Shown one piece after another: positions 19,922-29,373 of a stretch of DNA of 35,145 bases. The stretch is from positions 261,757-296,901 of the forward strand of contig BFEA01000034.1 of the NCBI GenBank assembly GCA_003427395.1, read 5' to 3'. Source of the DNA: Chara braunii. Its lineage: Eukaryota > Streptophyta > Charophyceae > Charales > Characeae. The translations under genes were made by a program, and so were the position numbers. The notes below the pieces were generated by a model. That model saw nothing but the letters and a program-made list of their open reading frames with translations. It made no database searches and was not told where the DNA came from. Each line of letters begins with the position of its first letter. Positions within the stretch are counted from its first letter, which is position 1.

Positions 19922-20389
19922 TTCACGCTCGAGCAGCACGTATCGCGCAAGCTCCTCCCTAAGTGGTTCGGACCATGGAAGGTCACTTCAGCAGCTGGCG
20001 ACGACCCCGCGGGTCCATCTTTCATCATTGAGATTCCCTCGCATTTGACGGTCCACCCAATATTTCACGCTTCAAAGCGGGCGGTCTACACTCCAGCCTC
20101 CGCAGCGGATTTCTAAGGCAGACGGTCACAGGACCCTCCTGCAATGGATGGTCATCAGGAGGTCGACCGCGTTCTCACGCATCGCAAACATGGCAACAAG
20201 CCTATGCAGTACAAAGTTACATTTAAGCAATGCGATCCGGATGACACACGCTGGATTTCAAGAGCTGACCTGAAGGCGACATCACCCCTCGTCTTCACGC
20301 ATTACGAAAAACAGCGACTGGCTAAGGAAGTTGCCCAACCTTCCCGCCCTGTACGGACATCGGACAGACAGCTTCGCCCTCGCAGTTAG
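19922..20389 (+). pseudogene. Element C integrase C-terminus and chromodomain
   Basis: This is in the same frame as the core but behind TAA 19919. It holds KLLPKWFGPWKV and HPIFHASK, then a second in-frame TAA at 20114-20116. The chromodomain segment starts with the ATG at 20144 (EVDRVLTHRKHGNK ... RWISRADL). The stop before the chromodomain is at the same place as the TAG in B. Confidence 0.8.
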
Positions 20390-20399
20390 CTCGGTCTTC

Positions 20400-20410
20400 A
20401 AGGGGGGGAG
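20400..20410 (+). other. Polypurine tract of element C
   Basis: AAGGGGGGGAG directly before the 3' LTR's TGTGTGGC, identical to that of B. Confidence 0.9.
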
Positions 20411-20980
20411 TGTGTGGCATTCTGAGCCACACGGGCCCCAGTTAGGGCCCGGTTCCAAGTAGGCAGGGTAGGCCTAAGGGACGACGGTTCAGATAAGGCC
20501 CAGATGGGCCTGGACCAGGGCAGTTCAAGCAGGCCAGGGGTAGAGGCCCAGGCCAATGGCCACAAGGCCGGTACCGGTCCAGCATAGGACCTACCAGCGG
20601 CGCTGCAAAGGCTGCCACATTTAGGCGCCAAGCCCAGTTTGAATCTGGACCGTCGATTCAGATCAACGGTCCAGGCCGGTAGGTACCAGCAGGTAGTAGG
20701 CCGGCCCAGCACTACAAAAGGCTGGGTACCAGCCTCAGTGGGAGGTTAGTATGGACTAGAGGTTAGACTTCAGGATTAGCGCAGCGGTTCAGCATTAGAG
20801 GATTAGCGCAGCGCTGCAGCATAGCGAGGAGCAGCGGCGAGAGCAGGAGTTCAGCGGCGAGAGGATTAGCGCAGCGTTGGGCGCAGCGCCGGTTACCGGC
20901 CCAGCCCCCTTGCGGCGCCATAGCTACTGTGCCAGGTACCAGGGAGGAAGGCTCCGCCTTCTCTCCCTCATCGCCTCCAC

Positions 20981-21005
20981 CTCTCTCTCTCTCTCTCTCT
21001 CTCTC
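20981..21005. repeat. (CT)n microsatellite, truncated by assembly break
   Basis: Uninterrupted CT units running directly into the adapter sequence. Confidence 0.9.
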
Positions 21006-21043
21006 CTGTCTCTTATACACATCTAGATGTGTATAAGAGACAG
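21006..21043. other. Nextera mate-pair junction adapter (assembly contamination)
   Basis: CTGTCTCTTATACACATCT followed head-to-head by its exact reverse complement gives the 38-bp double Tn5 mosaic end left at the circularisation junction of Nextera mate-pair libraries. It is synthetic. On translation it yields artefact peptides such as SYTHLDVYKRQ that should not be taken as protein. Confidence 0.98.
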
Positions 21044-21069
21044 GCTGGCGGGACACCTTGGCTTCGCAC
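21044..21069. other. Misplaced 26-bp integrase fragment (chimeric read)
   Basis: The bases after the adapter are identical to 19081-19106 in the integrase gene of element C. This is what a mate-pair read crossing the junction of a roughly 1.9-kb circle (19081 to 21005) would give. Confidence 0.9.
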
Positions 21070-21224
21070 NNNNNNNNNNNNNNNNNNNNNNNNNNNNNNN
21101 NNNNNNNNNNNNNNNNNNNNNNNNNNNNNNNNNNNNNNNNNNNNNNNNNNNNNNNNNNNNNNNNNNNNNNNNNNNNNNNNNNNNNNNNNNNNNNNNNNNN
21201 NNNNNNNNNNNNNNNNNNNNNNNN
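21070..21224. other. Assembly gap, 155 N
   Basis: A run of undetermined bases. The partner LTR predicts that it replaces the rest of the TC microsatellite and a short stretch after it. Confidence 0.99.
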
Positions 21225-21745
21225 ACTCCTGGGTTCTCCTATGGGACTACTATGAGTATGAAGGATGGTTACGAATTCTGATGACATCGGGAATAGCGAC
21301 ATTGGGAATATAGGTTGAGGACTACGTGGGGGATCTGATTTCATCTTCCTTCTGGAGATGTACTTGACATTGTGAGATCGATATCTGAGACATTGTGAGA
21401 CATCGCATTCGCGACGTTTCGGATTTTCGTCACTTCTGACATTTCAAGATACTATCTTTGGAGACATTGAGTTGACGTCATCTTCCCTCTCCTCTTCCCT
21501 TCGTCTCTCTCCTCCCTCCATTCGTCTGTGGATGATCTCAGACCCTGGCCTTCGTCTATGTCTACGGCCAGGGCTTTCACACCCCTGATGAATGTTTGAG
21601 AGTGTTCGATTGCAGTCCGAGTCAGGTCCGAGTCAGTCCAAGGTATCTCAAGTCTTCCGCTTGCATCCGTATTAACTCTTGTATTATCTGGTCGGTTCTG
21701 GGAATCTGCGCCATACTTATGACTGTGTTGCACGAGTATGCAACA

Positions 21746-22521
21746 CAGACTGACAGACTGACAGGGCCGAACGACCTAACTAGTGTACGGACCTACAGGC
21801 CTACCAAATTATTGTACAGCTAGATCGACAACTCCTACCGCCCTACAATATGGTCCTACCGGTTGCGGTTATAATACATGGCACACTGAGACTTGGAACA
21901 GGGACTGGGACTTTGAGATGCATGAAATCCGTTCATTTAGCTTGGCGGCAATGAAATGTTCTATCGTCTCCCTATAGCTCCTAGACGAGCTGCGGATTCC
22001 TCCATCTTCCCTGAGCTTTTTTCTTACTTTTTCAATAAAGCGGGGATGGGGTGGGCACTGTGACATTGGACATGGTTCTGTCACTGACATGTTTTTTGTC
22101 TCATGGGACGTCCACCTTGTTGCCAGCACAGTATGACAAAAATGTCTTTTGCTGAAGTGTATGTTGGGGGGGAAGAGAGTTCAAATATTGTCAGATATAG
22201 TAATGTGAGCAGCCAATGCCCTTTCTGAAACAAAAAGACTGGCTTTCGAAAGCCCAGAGGTCTATTGTTTTCCTTTTTCTTTTCTCGATCAAGGCTCAAG
22301 CGCTTGCTCAATGACATTCAAATTCAAGTGGGTACACAAGAACAGTACCCTATTCCTCCCTCTACAGTGGTTTGACGGGAAGGTGGGGGCGAAGGAAGAT
22401 CAGAAATGCTCAGGCTGAGTTCATTGACATGAAGGGGGTCAAGTTTGCATGTATTCAGTCTCATTTTTGCATCTTGTCCTTGTCATGTGGTGCTATATGA
22501 ATTCATCCATCTCTACTGCAG
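21746..22521. other. Region right of element C, no gene recognised
   Basis: It starts with a short GACTGACA tandem (about 21748-21763). I see no transposon protein. If the exon at 22522 is real, this is intron sequence of that gene in the plus orientation. Confidence 0.5.
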
Positions 22522-22587
22522 GTTGCTGATGTGGCTTGGGATCCCAAGTCAAGCAATTACCTTCTCATTGGCCTGAAGAATGGGCAG
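22522..22587 (+). CDS. Candidate internal exon of a host gene, WD40-like
   Basis: This 66-bp stretch is bordered by a good acceptor (CATCTCTACTGCAG before 22522) and a good donor (CAG/GTAAGA at 22588). Its length is a multiple of three and the frame is open, reading VADVAWDPKSSNYLLIG then LKNGQ. The pattern V-x-D-V-A-W-D-P-x6-Y-L-L-x-G-x3-N-G is typical of a WD40 repeat strand and turn in a beta-propeller protein. I could not find the neighbouring exons in the window, which is understandable if the introns are full of transposons. It could also be a chance open stretch. No specific protein is claimed. Confidence 0.45.
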
Positions 22588-22971
22588 GTAAGAGGACTAA
22601 CCTCAGACACCTTTGAGACCCCTGGGTTGTTTCCCCCCATCCTAATAAAACACCATCTGCTAGAAGAATGACTAAAAATAACCAAAAGAGTCCTCAGATG
22701 TTCTTCCTGCCCTCTGACACGTACCTCCTCACCACCCACACAAATTTATCAAGTTCTGAACCATAAATCCCGGCACACCTGCATCTAGAGACCTAGCTTA
22801 CCTTCCAGAGAATGGACGAGAAGACCAAGAACTCACCATTTTCTGACAGCGATATCATGTACAGTGGTTGACAAGGTTGGAAAGGGATGAGGAAGGGGAT
22901 GGTCAAGTGACTGAGGGAGGCGCCTCTGCGCTACATTGGCTCCCATGGAGCCATGTCATCATGGGCCTGGA
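22588..22971. other. No gene recognised
   Basis: This is sequence between the candidate exon and the tandem repeat. I see no open frame with recognisable content. Confidence 0.5.
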
Positions 22972-23122
22972 CTTGGTGGCTACGAGCAGGGCTAGTCCCC
23001 TGCAAGAGGGTCTCGGAAGGATGCTGTGTGGGGAGAATGTGTGTGCATACTTGCAGCCGTGGGTGGTGGGGTGGATATCACACGCGGTATGGTTCCATCT
23101 GGACACCGGGTCACATTTGCAG

Positions 23123-23169
23123 TGGTTTAGGTGTCCGGCTGCGTAGCCCAATATCGCCAGTTAGATTCC
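23123..23169 (+). other. tRNA-like module of repeat unit 1
   Basis: The A box TGGTTTAGGTG (23123-23133) fits TRGYNNARNNG. The B box AGTTAGATTCC (23159-23169) has two mismatches to GGTTCGANTCC. Confidence 0.5.
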
Positions 23170-23401
23170 TTGCAGGGTCGTTCGAACAGCATGGTTATAC
23201 ATACCTAATGCTTTACATGGTAACTGGCCGGGAAATTGTACCCAGGCTTGGTGGCCACGAGCAGGGCTAGTCCCCTGCGAGAGGGTCTTGGAGGATGTCG
23301 TATGGTGAGAATGTGTGTGCATAATGTAACCGTGCAGGAGGGGTGGGGTGGATATCATGACCAGTACGGTTCTCGTAGTGAACACTGGGTCTCCGTTGCA
23401 G

Positions 23402-23448
23402 TGGTTAAGGTGTCCAGCTGTTTAGCCCTAGATCGCCAGTTCGATTCC
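23402..23448 (+). other. tRNA-like module of repeat unit 2
   Basis: The A box TGGTTAAGGTG (23402-23412) fits the consensus. The B box AGTTCGATTCC (23438-23448) has one mismatch. Confidence 0.55.
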
Positions 23449-23663
23449 TTGCAGGGTCGTTCTGTCTGCGGGGTTATACATATCTAGTGCTTTGTGTGGT
23501 ACCTGGCCGGGAAATTGTACCGGGGCTTGGTGGCTACAAGCAGGGCTACGACCCTGCAAGAGGGTCTCGGAGGATGCCATGTGGGGAGAATGTGTGTGCA
23601 TACTGCAACTGCGCAGGGGTGACCGGTATGGTTCCACTTTTGAACACTGGGTCATGGTTGCAG

Positions 23664-23708
23664 TGGTTGAGGTGTCCAGCTTTAGCCCGAGATTGCCGGT
23701 TCGATTCC
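23664..23708 (+). other. tRNA-like module of repeat unit 3
   Basis: The A box TGGTTGAGGTG (23664-23674) and the B box GGTTCGATTCC (23698-23708) both fit their consensus perfectly, 34 bp apart start to start. The stems of a cloverleaf do not pair well, so this is a tRNA-derived (SINE-like) promoter and not a tRNA gene. Confidence 0.6.
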
Positions 23709-23770
23709 TTGCAGGGTCATTCCAACAACATGGTTATACATACCAACACCCAACGTGGCCTGGGTGGCGA

Positions 23771-24779
23771 GCTCGCTTACACTTTGTAGTTCCTGGACCA
23801 GAGCATGGACCCAGGCAACTTGTTTTTGAGCCTGGGTGGTACAGCAGGACACAGCCTCCTTTCCAGGACATCGGATTCGGTCTGATCCATCGACCTAGGA
23901 TGGTGACCGGGTTGGTTGGTGGCCATCTCAGTAGTATGTAGGAGAGGTCAGCCCAGTAATAGACGTGGTTGCGAGGATTGTGCCTCTCGGTAATGCTTCA
24001 GAAAGGCCGCACCTGCCCTAAGCGAAGGTAGGCCTTCAAAACTCGGCGTTGGCCTGCACTGAGGCCTATGAGAGCATAAATTGGGCCCCGTGGGAAGTTG
24101 CTGTACGTTGCATCTTCAACCAACTGGTAGGGCCCAACCTCCGGCTGGTTGAAGATGCTGAGGCCAGGGCTTAGGCAGTTAGGCCCCAGGCACATTCCGC
24201 AGGTTCTGGGACAGGGCGCATCCAGTCCTGCCAGGCCAAATGCCTCGCAGCCAGTGCAGATGAACACCAGCCTAGAGAAGGAGAAGGGCGCTGGCGGGGT
24301 GTGAGGGAGGTGCTGGGCGCAGCGAGCTGAGCGAGGTGGGAGGGCGCAGCAGCCATAGCCAGGCTGTTGGCGGCCGTAGCCGGAGGAGGAAAGCGGTGAT
24401 CCTTGGACGAAGGGGACTGTGAGGGGAAGTCAGGGAGAGGAGCGGTGTGACGAGGCACACACCTGGTGAAGGAGAGGTGGGCCGTCACACGGAGTCTTCA
24501 TGCCTTCATCAGGCTGATGATCTTTATTGTCGACCTGCCGTAGATAGGAGTCCAGGGTGTACGAGCTGTCTGTTTGCAGTCTGTATTGTGGTATGACACA
24601 AACAGTTGTAGCGCAGGGAGAACTTTGTTCGCAGTTCATGGGTCAAGAAGGCAGTGACAACGAGGGATTATTTGACTCTAGGGTCACCTGAAGGACCGCC
24701 CGTAATTTACCTTTAGTTTTCCAGCAGTTAGAGCCAGAGGACAAGAGGAGACTTAGGAGAGAGACTGACAACAGGCTGG
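23771..24779. other. No gene recognised
   Basis: GC-rich unassigned sequence. It contains a 13-bp inverted repeat at 24110-24158. I see no transposon domain; the short open frames are of low complexity. Confidence 0.5.
24110..24158. repeat. Inverted repeat, 13-bp arms
   Basis: GCATCTTCAACCA (24110-24122) and TGGTTGAAGATGC (24146-24158) are perfect reverse complements separated by 23 nt. Confidence 0.85.
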
Positions 24780-25224
24780 ACTTCCGGTCTATCTTGCTGA
24801 AGTACCTGCATCCCTGCACTCTATCCAAGAGGTCATCGATGCAAGGTAGGGCCTTGGCATTCTTAACGATGATGGCATTGAGGCCCCAGTAATCAATGCA
24901 CATCCTTAGCATCCCCCCTTTCTTAGGAACAAATAAGATGGGTGCACCATAGGGAAGCATACTTGGCCGTATCCATCCCTTCTCACTAAACTCCTTCAGT
25001 TGTCTCCGGAGCTCATCCAACTCTGCTGAAAACATCCTATAGATCCTACCCCTAGGCGCTTTACTTCTTGGGATAATCTCTATGGCACGGACGACCTCCC
25101 TTTCCACCACTCTTGAGGGCTCCTCCTGAAGGTCTGAATACTTAGCGATGACTTCCTCCATCTTTGGAAGGGCCTTTATGGCCTGCCCCTTCTGAGACAC
25201 AAAGACTAGGTACAGTCCCTCCAC
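24780..25224 (-). pseudogene. Relic G: gypsy RT N-terminal part, truncated
   Basis: The minus strand encodes IEIIPRSKAPRGRIYRM, GWIRPSMLPYGAPILFVPKK, RMCIDYWGLNAIIVKN and CRYFSKIDRKS, the fingers of a Ty3/gypsy RT related to but distinct from element A. Homology ends at about 24780, before the YLDD catalytic motif, and unrelated sequence follows. No LTR could be assigned. Confidence 0.85.
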
Positions 25225-25273
25225 TCAGTTTTGCTTATAGTAATTAAAGAATGCATAAGCGCACAAACAGCTA

Positions 25274-25648
25274 TTAGAGTATACCACCTGTGAGTATTGT
25301 ACTTCTCTTCCGGACTGTCCTCCCATCAGGTAGTTCATACTTCATCGTTTTTCTATCCCTGGTGAATTGGGGCTTTGCAACCTCGAGGTAGTACATCCCT
25401 AGTATCATATTGAAAGGAAGCTTGTCACTTACGGAAAATGAAACATTATGTTTCACTTGCTCTCTCCCGTTTACCACGATCCGCTGCTTGTTAGATAAGG
25501 CAGATACTACAGGTCTACTTAGCTGCTGCACCGGGTCCCCTAAGCGCAGCTTGTCTACACAAGCGCAACTGATGTAATTGCACGCAGAGCCAATGTCTTC
25601 CAAGGCCCCTGCTTTATGGTCACCCACACTGACTTCTATCACAATCAA
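25274..25648 (-). pseudogene. Relic G: aspartic protease
   Basis: The protease pattern is recognisable as GALEDIGSACNYIS followed by KLPFNMILGMYYL. The usual D-S/T-G is altered to D-I-G. The segment lies upstream of the RT piece in the order expected for gypsy elements. Confidence 0.75.
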
Positions 25649-25877
25649 TTCCCCTATAACCGAGGAAGCTAGTAGGTATTTTTGAGACTATTCCCTATCT
25701 AGTTCCTCTAAAGACTCAGTCACATCCCGTGAACAGAGCATGGTTGTGACTGCGGGGTGATGGTGGGGTCAGTGGCCTCAGCCATACTATGCTGGGAGGT
25801 TGAGAGATTTCCTTCCTGCTCAGCCTCTGTAGAAGTGGCCACTACTTCTACTGGCTGGACGTGTTTCCCTGAGTCGC

Positions 25878-26081
25878 CTATTGCTGCTGCGGTTGCTGCG
25901 ATTGTACTTTCTGCAACACTTTCTTATTGGGACACGTACTCTTGTTGTGGCCGAACTGACCACATACAAGCGCACCTATACAACCTGTTGCACCACACAT
26001 TGTCCTCTGGGCCCTCTCTGATTCAACCTGGGACCTGAGCGTCTGTTCCTTGACCCCTAGACTGGCATCCCTTTGAAGCAT
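25878..26081 (-). pseudogene. Relic G: gag C-terminus with degenerate zinc knuckle
   Basis: CGQFGHNKSTCPNKK shows C-X4-H-X4-C, but the first Cys of the C-X2-C pair is not at its place. A Gln-rich tail (SQQPQQQ) follows. Its position upstream of the protease fits gag. Confidence 0.65.
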
Positions 26082-26829
26082 CAGCCCCCTTACCCTTGGC
26101 TACAACCACCACTTCTCCCTTCCAAGTGTCATGACTGGTACTCGACTCTGTACTTCCTACAAGGTTCAAAGGGTGCTCCACCTCCTCCTGACTCCTTGTG
26201 CATCTACAGAGAGAAGGTGGCCTCCTTTTTGCATCAGCACAATGGTAACAAAGTTAAACAAACCCATCCTGCAAAGTTTGTTTTTGTTGCTGCAAATCAC
26301 ATGTTGATCGTTGGCTTACCCGTGCCACCCTTGAGGGCCGGCACCTGATATTTTGGCAGGATATGAGTGCCAATGTCATGCAGAAATAGCAGTCTCAGAG
26401 GATCAAGTTGCTCGTCCACCCAAACTTTGTGCAGAAATAGCAGTCTCAGAGGATCAACTCGCCCGTCCACCCAAGCTCTGAGTGATTGCTTTGGACCGCC
26501 AGCCTCGCCCTTGCTGGAGCTCGGTCTCTTAAGGAGAGGGAAGTATGGCATGCTGAGGCCCTCCCACACCAGGCTTAGGCACCTAACCATTTCTTAGGAG
26601 CAGCCCTTGGTTGCCTTGACATTTTCAAGGCCACCACGTGACGTAGAGGACGTTGGAGAGAGTGTTCCCAGACAGACATGTGAGTACTTTGTCTGTCCTG
26701 AGCCCAGGTATGTGTGTATTTTATCTGTTCTTAGTTCAGCTTAATCAGTTTGCTTTGCTTTCGATTCAATGCAGATGTGTGAAGCTCTTTGTGTAGAGCT
26801 TTCGATTCAAAGCACAACAAGCCCTCTAC
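26082..26829. other. No gene recognised
   Basis: It contains the 51-bp tandem duplication at 26380-26481. The rest is unassigned. Two similar GCTTTCGATTCAA strings near 26757 and 26799 may reflect a small duplication. Confidence 0.5.
26380..26481. repeat. 51-bp tandem duplication
   Basis: Units 26380-26430 and 26431-26481 share GCAGAAATAGCAGTCTCAG and CGTCCACCCAA with a few differences. Confidence 0.85.
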
Positions 26830-27090
26830 ACCTGGACAGGATGATCACAACAGAACAAACTTTAGCTCTAGATGCCCCGATCACTGAACAAGAGGTCTTC
26901 GAAGCACTACGGTCAATGAAACAAATAAAACCCCAGGCCTAGATGGCCTCTCAAAAGAGTTATGGTTTGCTTTCTGGCCAGCACTGGGCGCAAAATATTT
27001 CCAATTTTTGGAGAAGGCGTGGAACAAAGGTACCTTGGGTAGTATACAAAGTACAAGAATAGTATCTCTTCTATAGATCTAAGGCGATCC

Positions 27091-27868
27091 ATGGACATTA
27101 GAAATTATAAACCAATTTCTCTACTCACAGTAACTTACAAGATTTTAGCTAAACTCCTAGCCAATAGAATAAGAACAATAACTAGGAATTGTTTTCACCT
27201 AGACCCGACTGGTCTTATCCCGGTTAGATTCAAACTAAACAATGTAACGACTCCCACTGAATCCTTCAAATACATCAAGGATAAAAGAATGAGCACAACT
27301 ATCTTGTTCTTCGACTTTGAAAAAGCTTATGACCAAGTCACCTGGAACTCCTTACAACAAAGCATGGAAAAGATAGTAGTAGGACCAAATTTCAGGAAAT
27401 GGGTGCAAATCCTATATTCAAAAGCCCATGGAAGAGTACAGGTCAATGGCCACCTCTCACAACCATATCGAATGTCCCGGTCAGTACGACAGGGATACCC
27501 AAGCGGCCCCAATCTTTTTCTTCATCATGGAAGCCATTGCTTCGTTCCTAAGGAAGGACCTCTCAATCGAAAGGCTAGCAGAAGACAGGCAACACTCAAT
27601 TAGTCTACCTACTACCATTCTATTTGCAGATGATCTGACGGTCCTTATATGGGCTTCAGACTCCTCGTTCCAGATACTCACACGAGCTATGCAAGCATTC
27701 CATATCGTGTCGGAGATGAAAATTAACTGGCTACAAACAATAGGCTGGTGGCTTACAAAACCTCCAATCGAGACTCCACGGAGTACCCCGGAGGGAATGA
27801 CCTGGTCGCAGGGCAATGAACCACTAAGATTGTTGGGCGTTCAAGTTTCTAAACAAGGCAGTAGCTAG
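27091..27868 (+). pseudogene. LINE E reverse transcriptase fragments
   Basis: The first frame (27091-27603) has NYKPISLLTVTYKILAKLL and FFDFEKAYDQVTW. Around 27507 the conserved sequence moves to another frame, which carries IFFFIMEAIASFLRKD and the catalytic ILFADDLTVLIWASDSSF, ending at 27868. The RT has both catalytic motifs but not in one frame. Confidence 0.88.
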
Positions 27869-27940
27869 TCAAGGCCCCGACAATAATGAATAAAATGATA
27901 TCCAAACTGGGTAACTGGTCTAAAACCTAGACATCAATAT

Positions 27941-27953
27941 TCGATAGGGCCTT
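27941..27953. repeat. Target-site duplication of LINE D, left copy
   Basis: TCGATAGGGCCTT; the right copy at 33680-33692 is TCGATAGGACCTT (one mismatch). Confidence 0.85.
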
Positions 27954-27954
27954 A

Positions 27955-29373
27955 GCCCGGCTCAGAGAATATGTGGAAAAGGCCAAGAGAGAAAGAGAGC
28001 ATGTCTTGGACATTCGTGTAGCATGCCTGAAACATGTAGAAAGGTCCCAGGTGAATGGGAAGAAAGGCACTGTTGCGGGGATCAGCAAGTCCTCTAACCA
28101 ATACGAAATGCTCAGAAAGGAGAAGGCCGAAGAATTTTCCAAATACGTGGCCTTTAGATATGCAGAGAAGAAGAGGGCAAGGGATCAAGGGATAGAGGAC
28201 AAAGACAAAACCATTCCCACAACAAAAGATGAGTTTTTGGATTTAAGACCCAAGACAAGCAAGGTAGGCAAAAGCCAGAAAAGGAAAGAGTCGAACAAGG
28301 AGCAAACAGAAATGGAGGAAGAATCAGAACGAACTCTCCTGGAGAAGGAAGCGGCAATAGTGTTGTCACAGACAGAGAAATTGAAGTGGTGGAACAAAGA
28401 GTATACCCCTGAATACACCACTATCACGCAGATAGCAAGGGGTCAAGCTCCAATGGTGGTTGAGTCTGTCAAAACAACCATGAGAACCCTGAGGAACATC
28501 CGACCTCTTATTGCAGCTAGATATGTGGCCAAGACACGAGAGTGGCAGATTGCCACAGATGTATCCTTCAAAACCCCCCATTTCGTAGAAGGAACAAATG
28601 TGATCAAGGAGCTCAAGAGGCGGATAACATTGGAATCCCCACTGGGATTGTATGAGACGGTTGCGATGGACAAAAGCCAAATATGCACACAAGAGGATGC
28701 GAAGGGCACACAGAAGAATGTTGGGGAGACGAATAGAACCTCTCTAAAGGCCTTCTCACCTCTAATCGCCAAAATGCCAGAATCAACTGTATTAAATTCA
28801 GGAATGTTTTGGAAATCCTGGAGGACGGTAGTTGAAGTCCCATACAGCAGCCTGACAGACTTAGGCATGTCGGCAGAACTGATGGCTATAGCAATCGCAC
28901 ATATCATCTCGACGAGGTTACTAGAGGGAGACGAAGATCTGGAAGCAAGAGTTTTCTTCACGGACAGCGAGAGATTCTACAAAAGCGAAGCTTCTGATGA
29001 TGAGTCCTAGAATGCTGACGATGAAAAGGAAAAGCCCGATTGGTTCTCTGAATCAGAGAGAGATATCAATGGGAAGGCAGGGATGATTGGATCCAACACC
29101 CCTGGAAAAGAGTTATCTTCCCTTTCGGACGATAGCGGACTGAAGGTCTACCAAGAGACGACCATTGAGGATGGGAGTGTGGACGCCCCCCCCCCCCCCA
29201 CACACACACACATAGACACCCCTTTACCTTTCAACCCCCGAACCCGATGCAACCACAATCATGGAAAGTTTCAGGTTGAAAGCCAACAAGGTGGGGGGTC
29301 GTGTCGATTGGGGCACTCAAGGGCTGGTTATCAGGAGCTGGAACGTCAATGGGCTTGGAAACATAATAGATAG
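27955..29373 (+). pseudogene. LINE D ORF1, 5'-truncated, one internal stop
   Basis: A single frame runs from the insertion junction to 29373 with one TAG at 29008-29010. The N-terminal 130 residues are very rich in Lys, Glu and Arg (KAKREREH, KAEEFSKYVAFRYAEKKRARD, KSQKRKESNKEQ) and probably helical. The middle part (LIAARYVAKTREWQIATDVSF, LITLES-like) and the acidic C-terminus (EGDEDLEARVFF) are not recognised. By position it should be the RNA-binding ORF1 protein. I cannot see a zinc knuckle or RRM. The frame overlaps the start of ORF2 by about 110 nt. Confidence 0.7.
29186..29213. repeat. C14 tract followed by (AC)n
   Basis: Fourteen C (29186-29199) then seven AC units. It encodes a Pro/His-Thr stretch in the ORF1 frame. 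Confidence 0.9.

Larger units (their letters stand above)
12488..21745 (+). mobile_element. Element C: Ty3/gypsy chromovirus, second family, decayed
   Basis: This is a full-length structure on the plus strand: LTR, primer binding site, leader, gag with zinc knuckle, protease, RT, RNase H, integrase, chromodomain, polypurine tract, LTR. It belongs to the same family as fragment B. Several stops (15849, 16299, 17904, 18914, 19919, 20114) and frame changes make it defective. No target duplication can be seen on the left because fragment B abuts the LTR. The 3' LTR is disrupted by an assembly artefact. Confidence 0.92.
20411..21745 (+). repeat. Element C 3' LTR, interrupted by assembly artefact
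   Basis: The left part (20411-21005) matches 12488 to the TC microsatellite. The right part (21225-21745) matches the LTR after the microsatellite and ends GCAACA. Between them lie the adapter, a misplaced integrase string and a run of N. Confidence 0.9.
22972..23770 (+). repeat. Tandem repeat, three units of about 277 bp
   Basis: The anchor CTTGGTGGC recurs at 22972, 23247 and 23526 (periods 275 and 279). Units share CAGGGCTAGTCCCCTGC, GGGAGAATGTGTGTGCATA, TTCCTTGCAGGGTC and GGTTATACATA strings with many substitutions and small indels, so the array is old. The third unit is incomplete or fades after 23770. Each unit has Pol III-type A and B boxes. Confidence 0.85.
26830..27953 (+). mobile_element. 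LINE E, left half (interrupted by LINE D)
   Basis: This is the decayed RT region of an older LINE of the same superfamily as D. It starts at about 26830 within the N-terminal part of RT (ITTEQTLALD, PITEQEVFEAL) and runs to 27953. The rest of the same element resumes at 33680. It is 5'-truncated and contains many stops and frame changes. Confidence 0.88.

Noticed and set aside
20763-21344. Long minus-strand open frame through the adapter and N run
   Set aside because: It exists only because the N run contains no stops and because it translates the sequencing adapter. It is not a gene.
23664-23708. A genuine tRNA gene
   Set aside because: The A and B boxes fit, but the T stem and acceptor stem do not pair and the A-B spacing is about 10 nt shorter than in a tRNA.
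23868-23940. Possible exon after CCTCCTTTCCAG
   Set aside because: The acceptor is good, but the following short frame has no recognisable content and no clear donor before its stop.
24171-24488. Ala/Pro/Ser-rich minus-strand frames
   Set aside because: They are low-complexity translations of GC-rich sequence with no motif or context.
28366-28961. Minus-strand open frames opposite LINE D ORF1
   Set aside because: They overlap ORF1 completely and show no known pattern.
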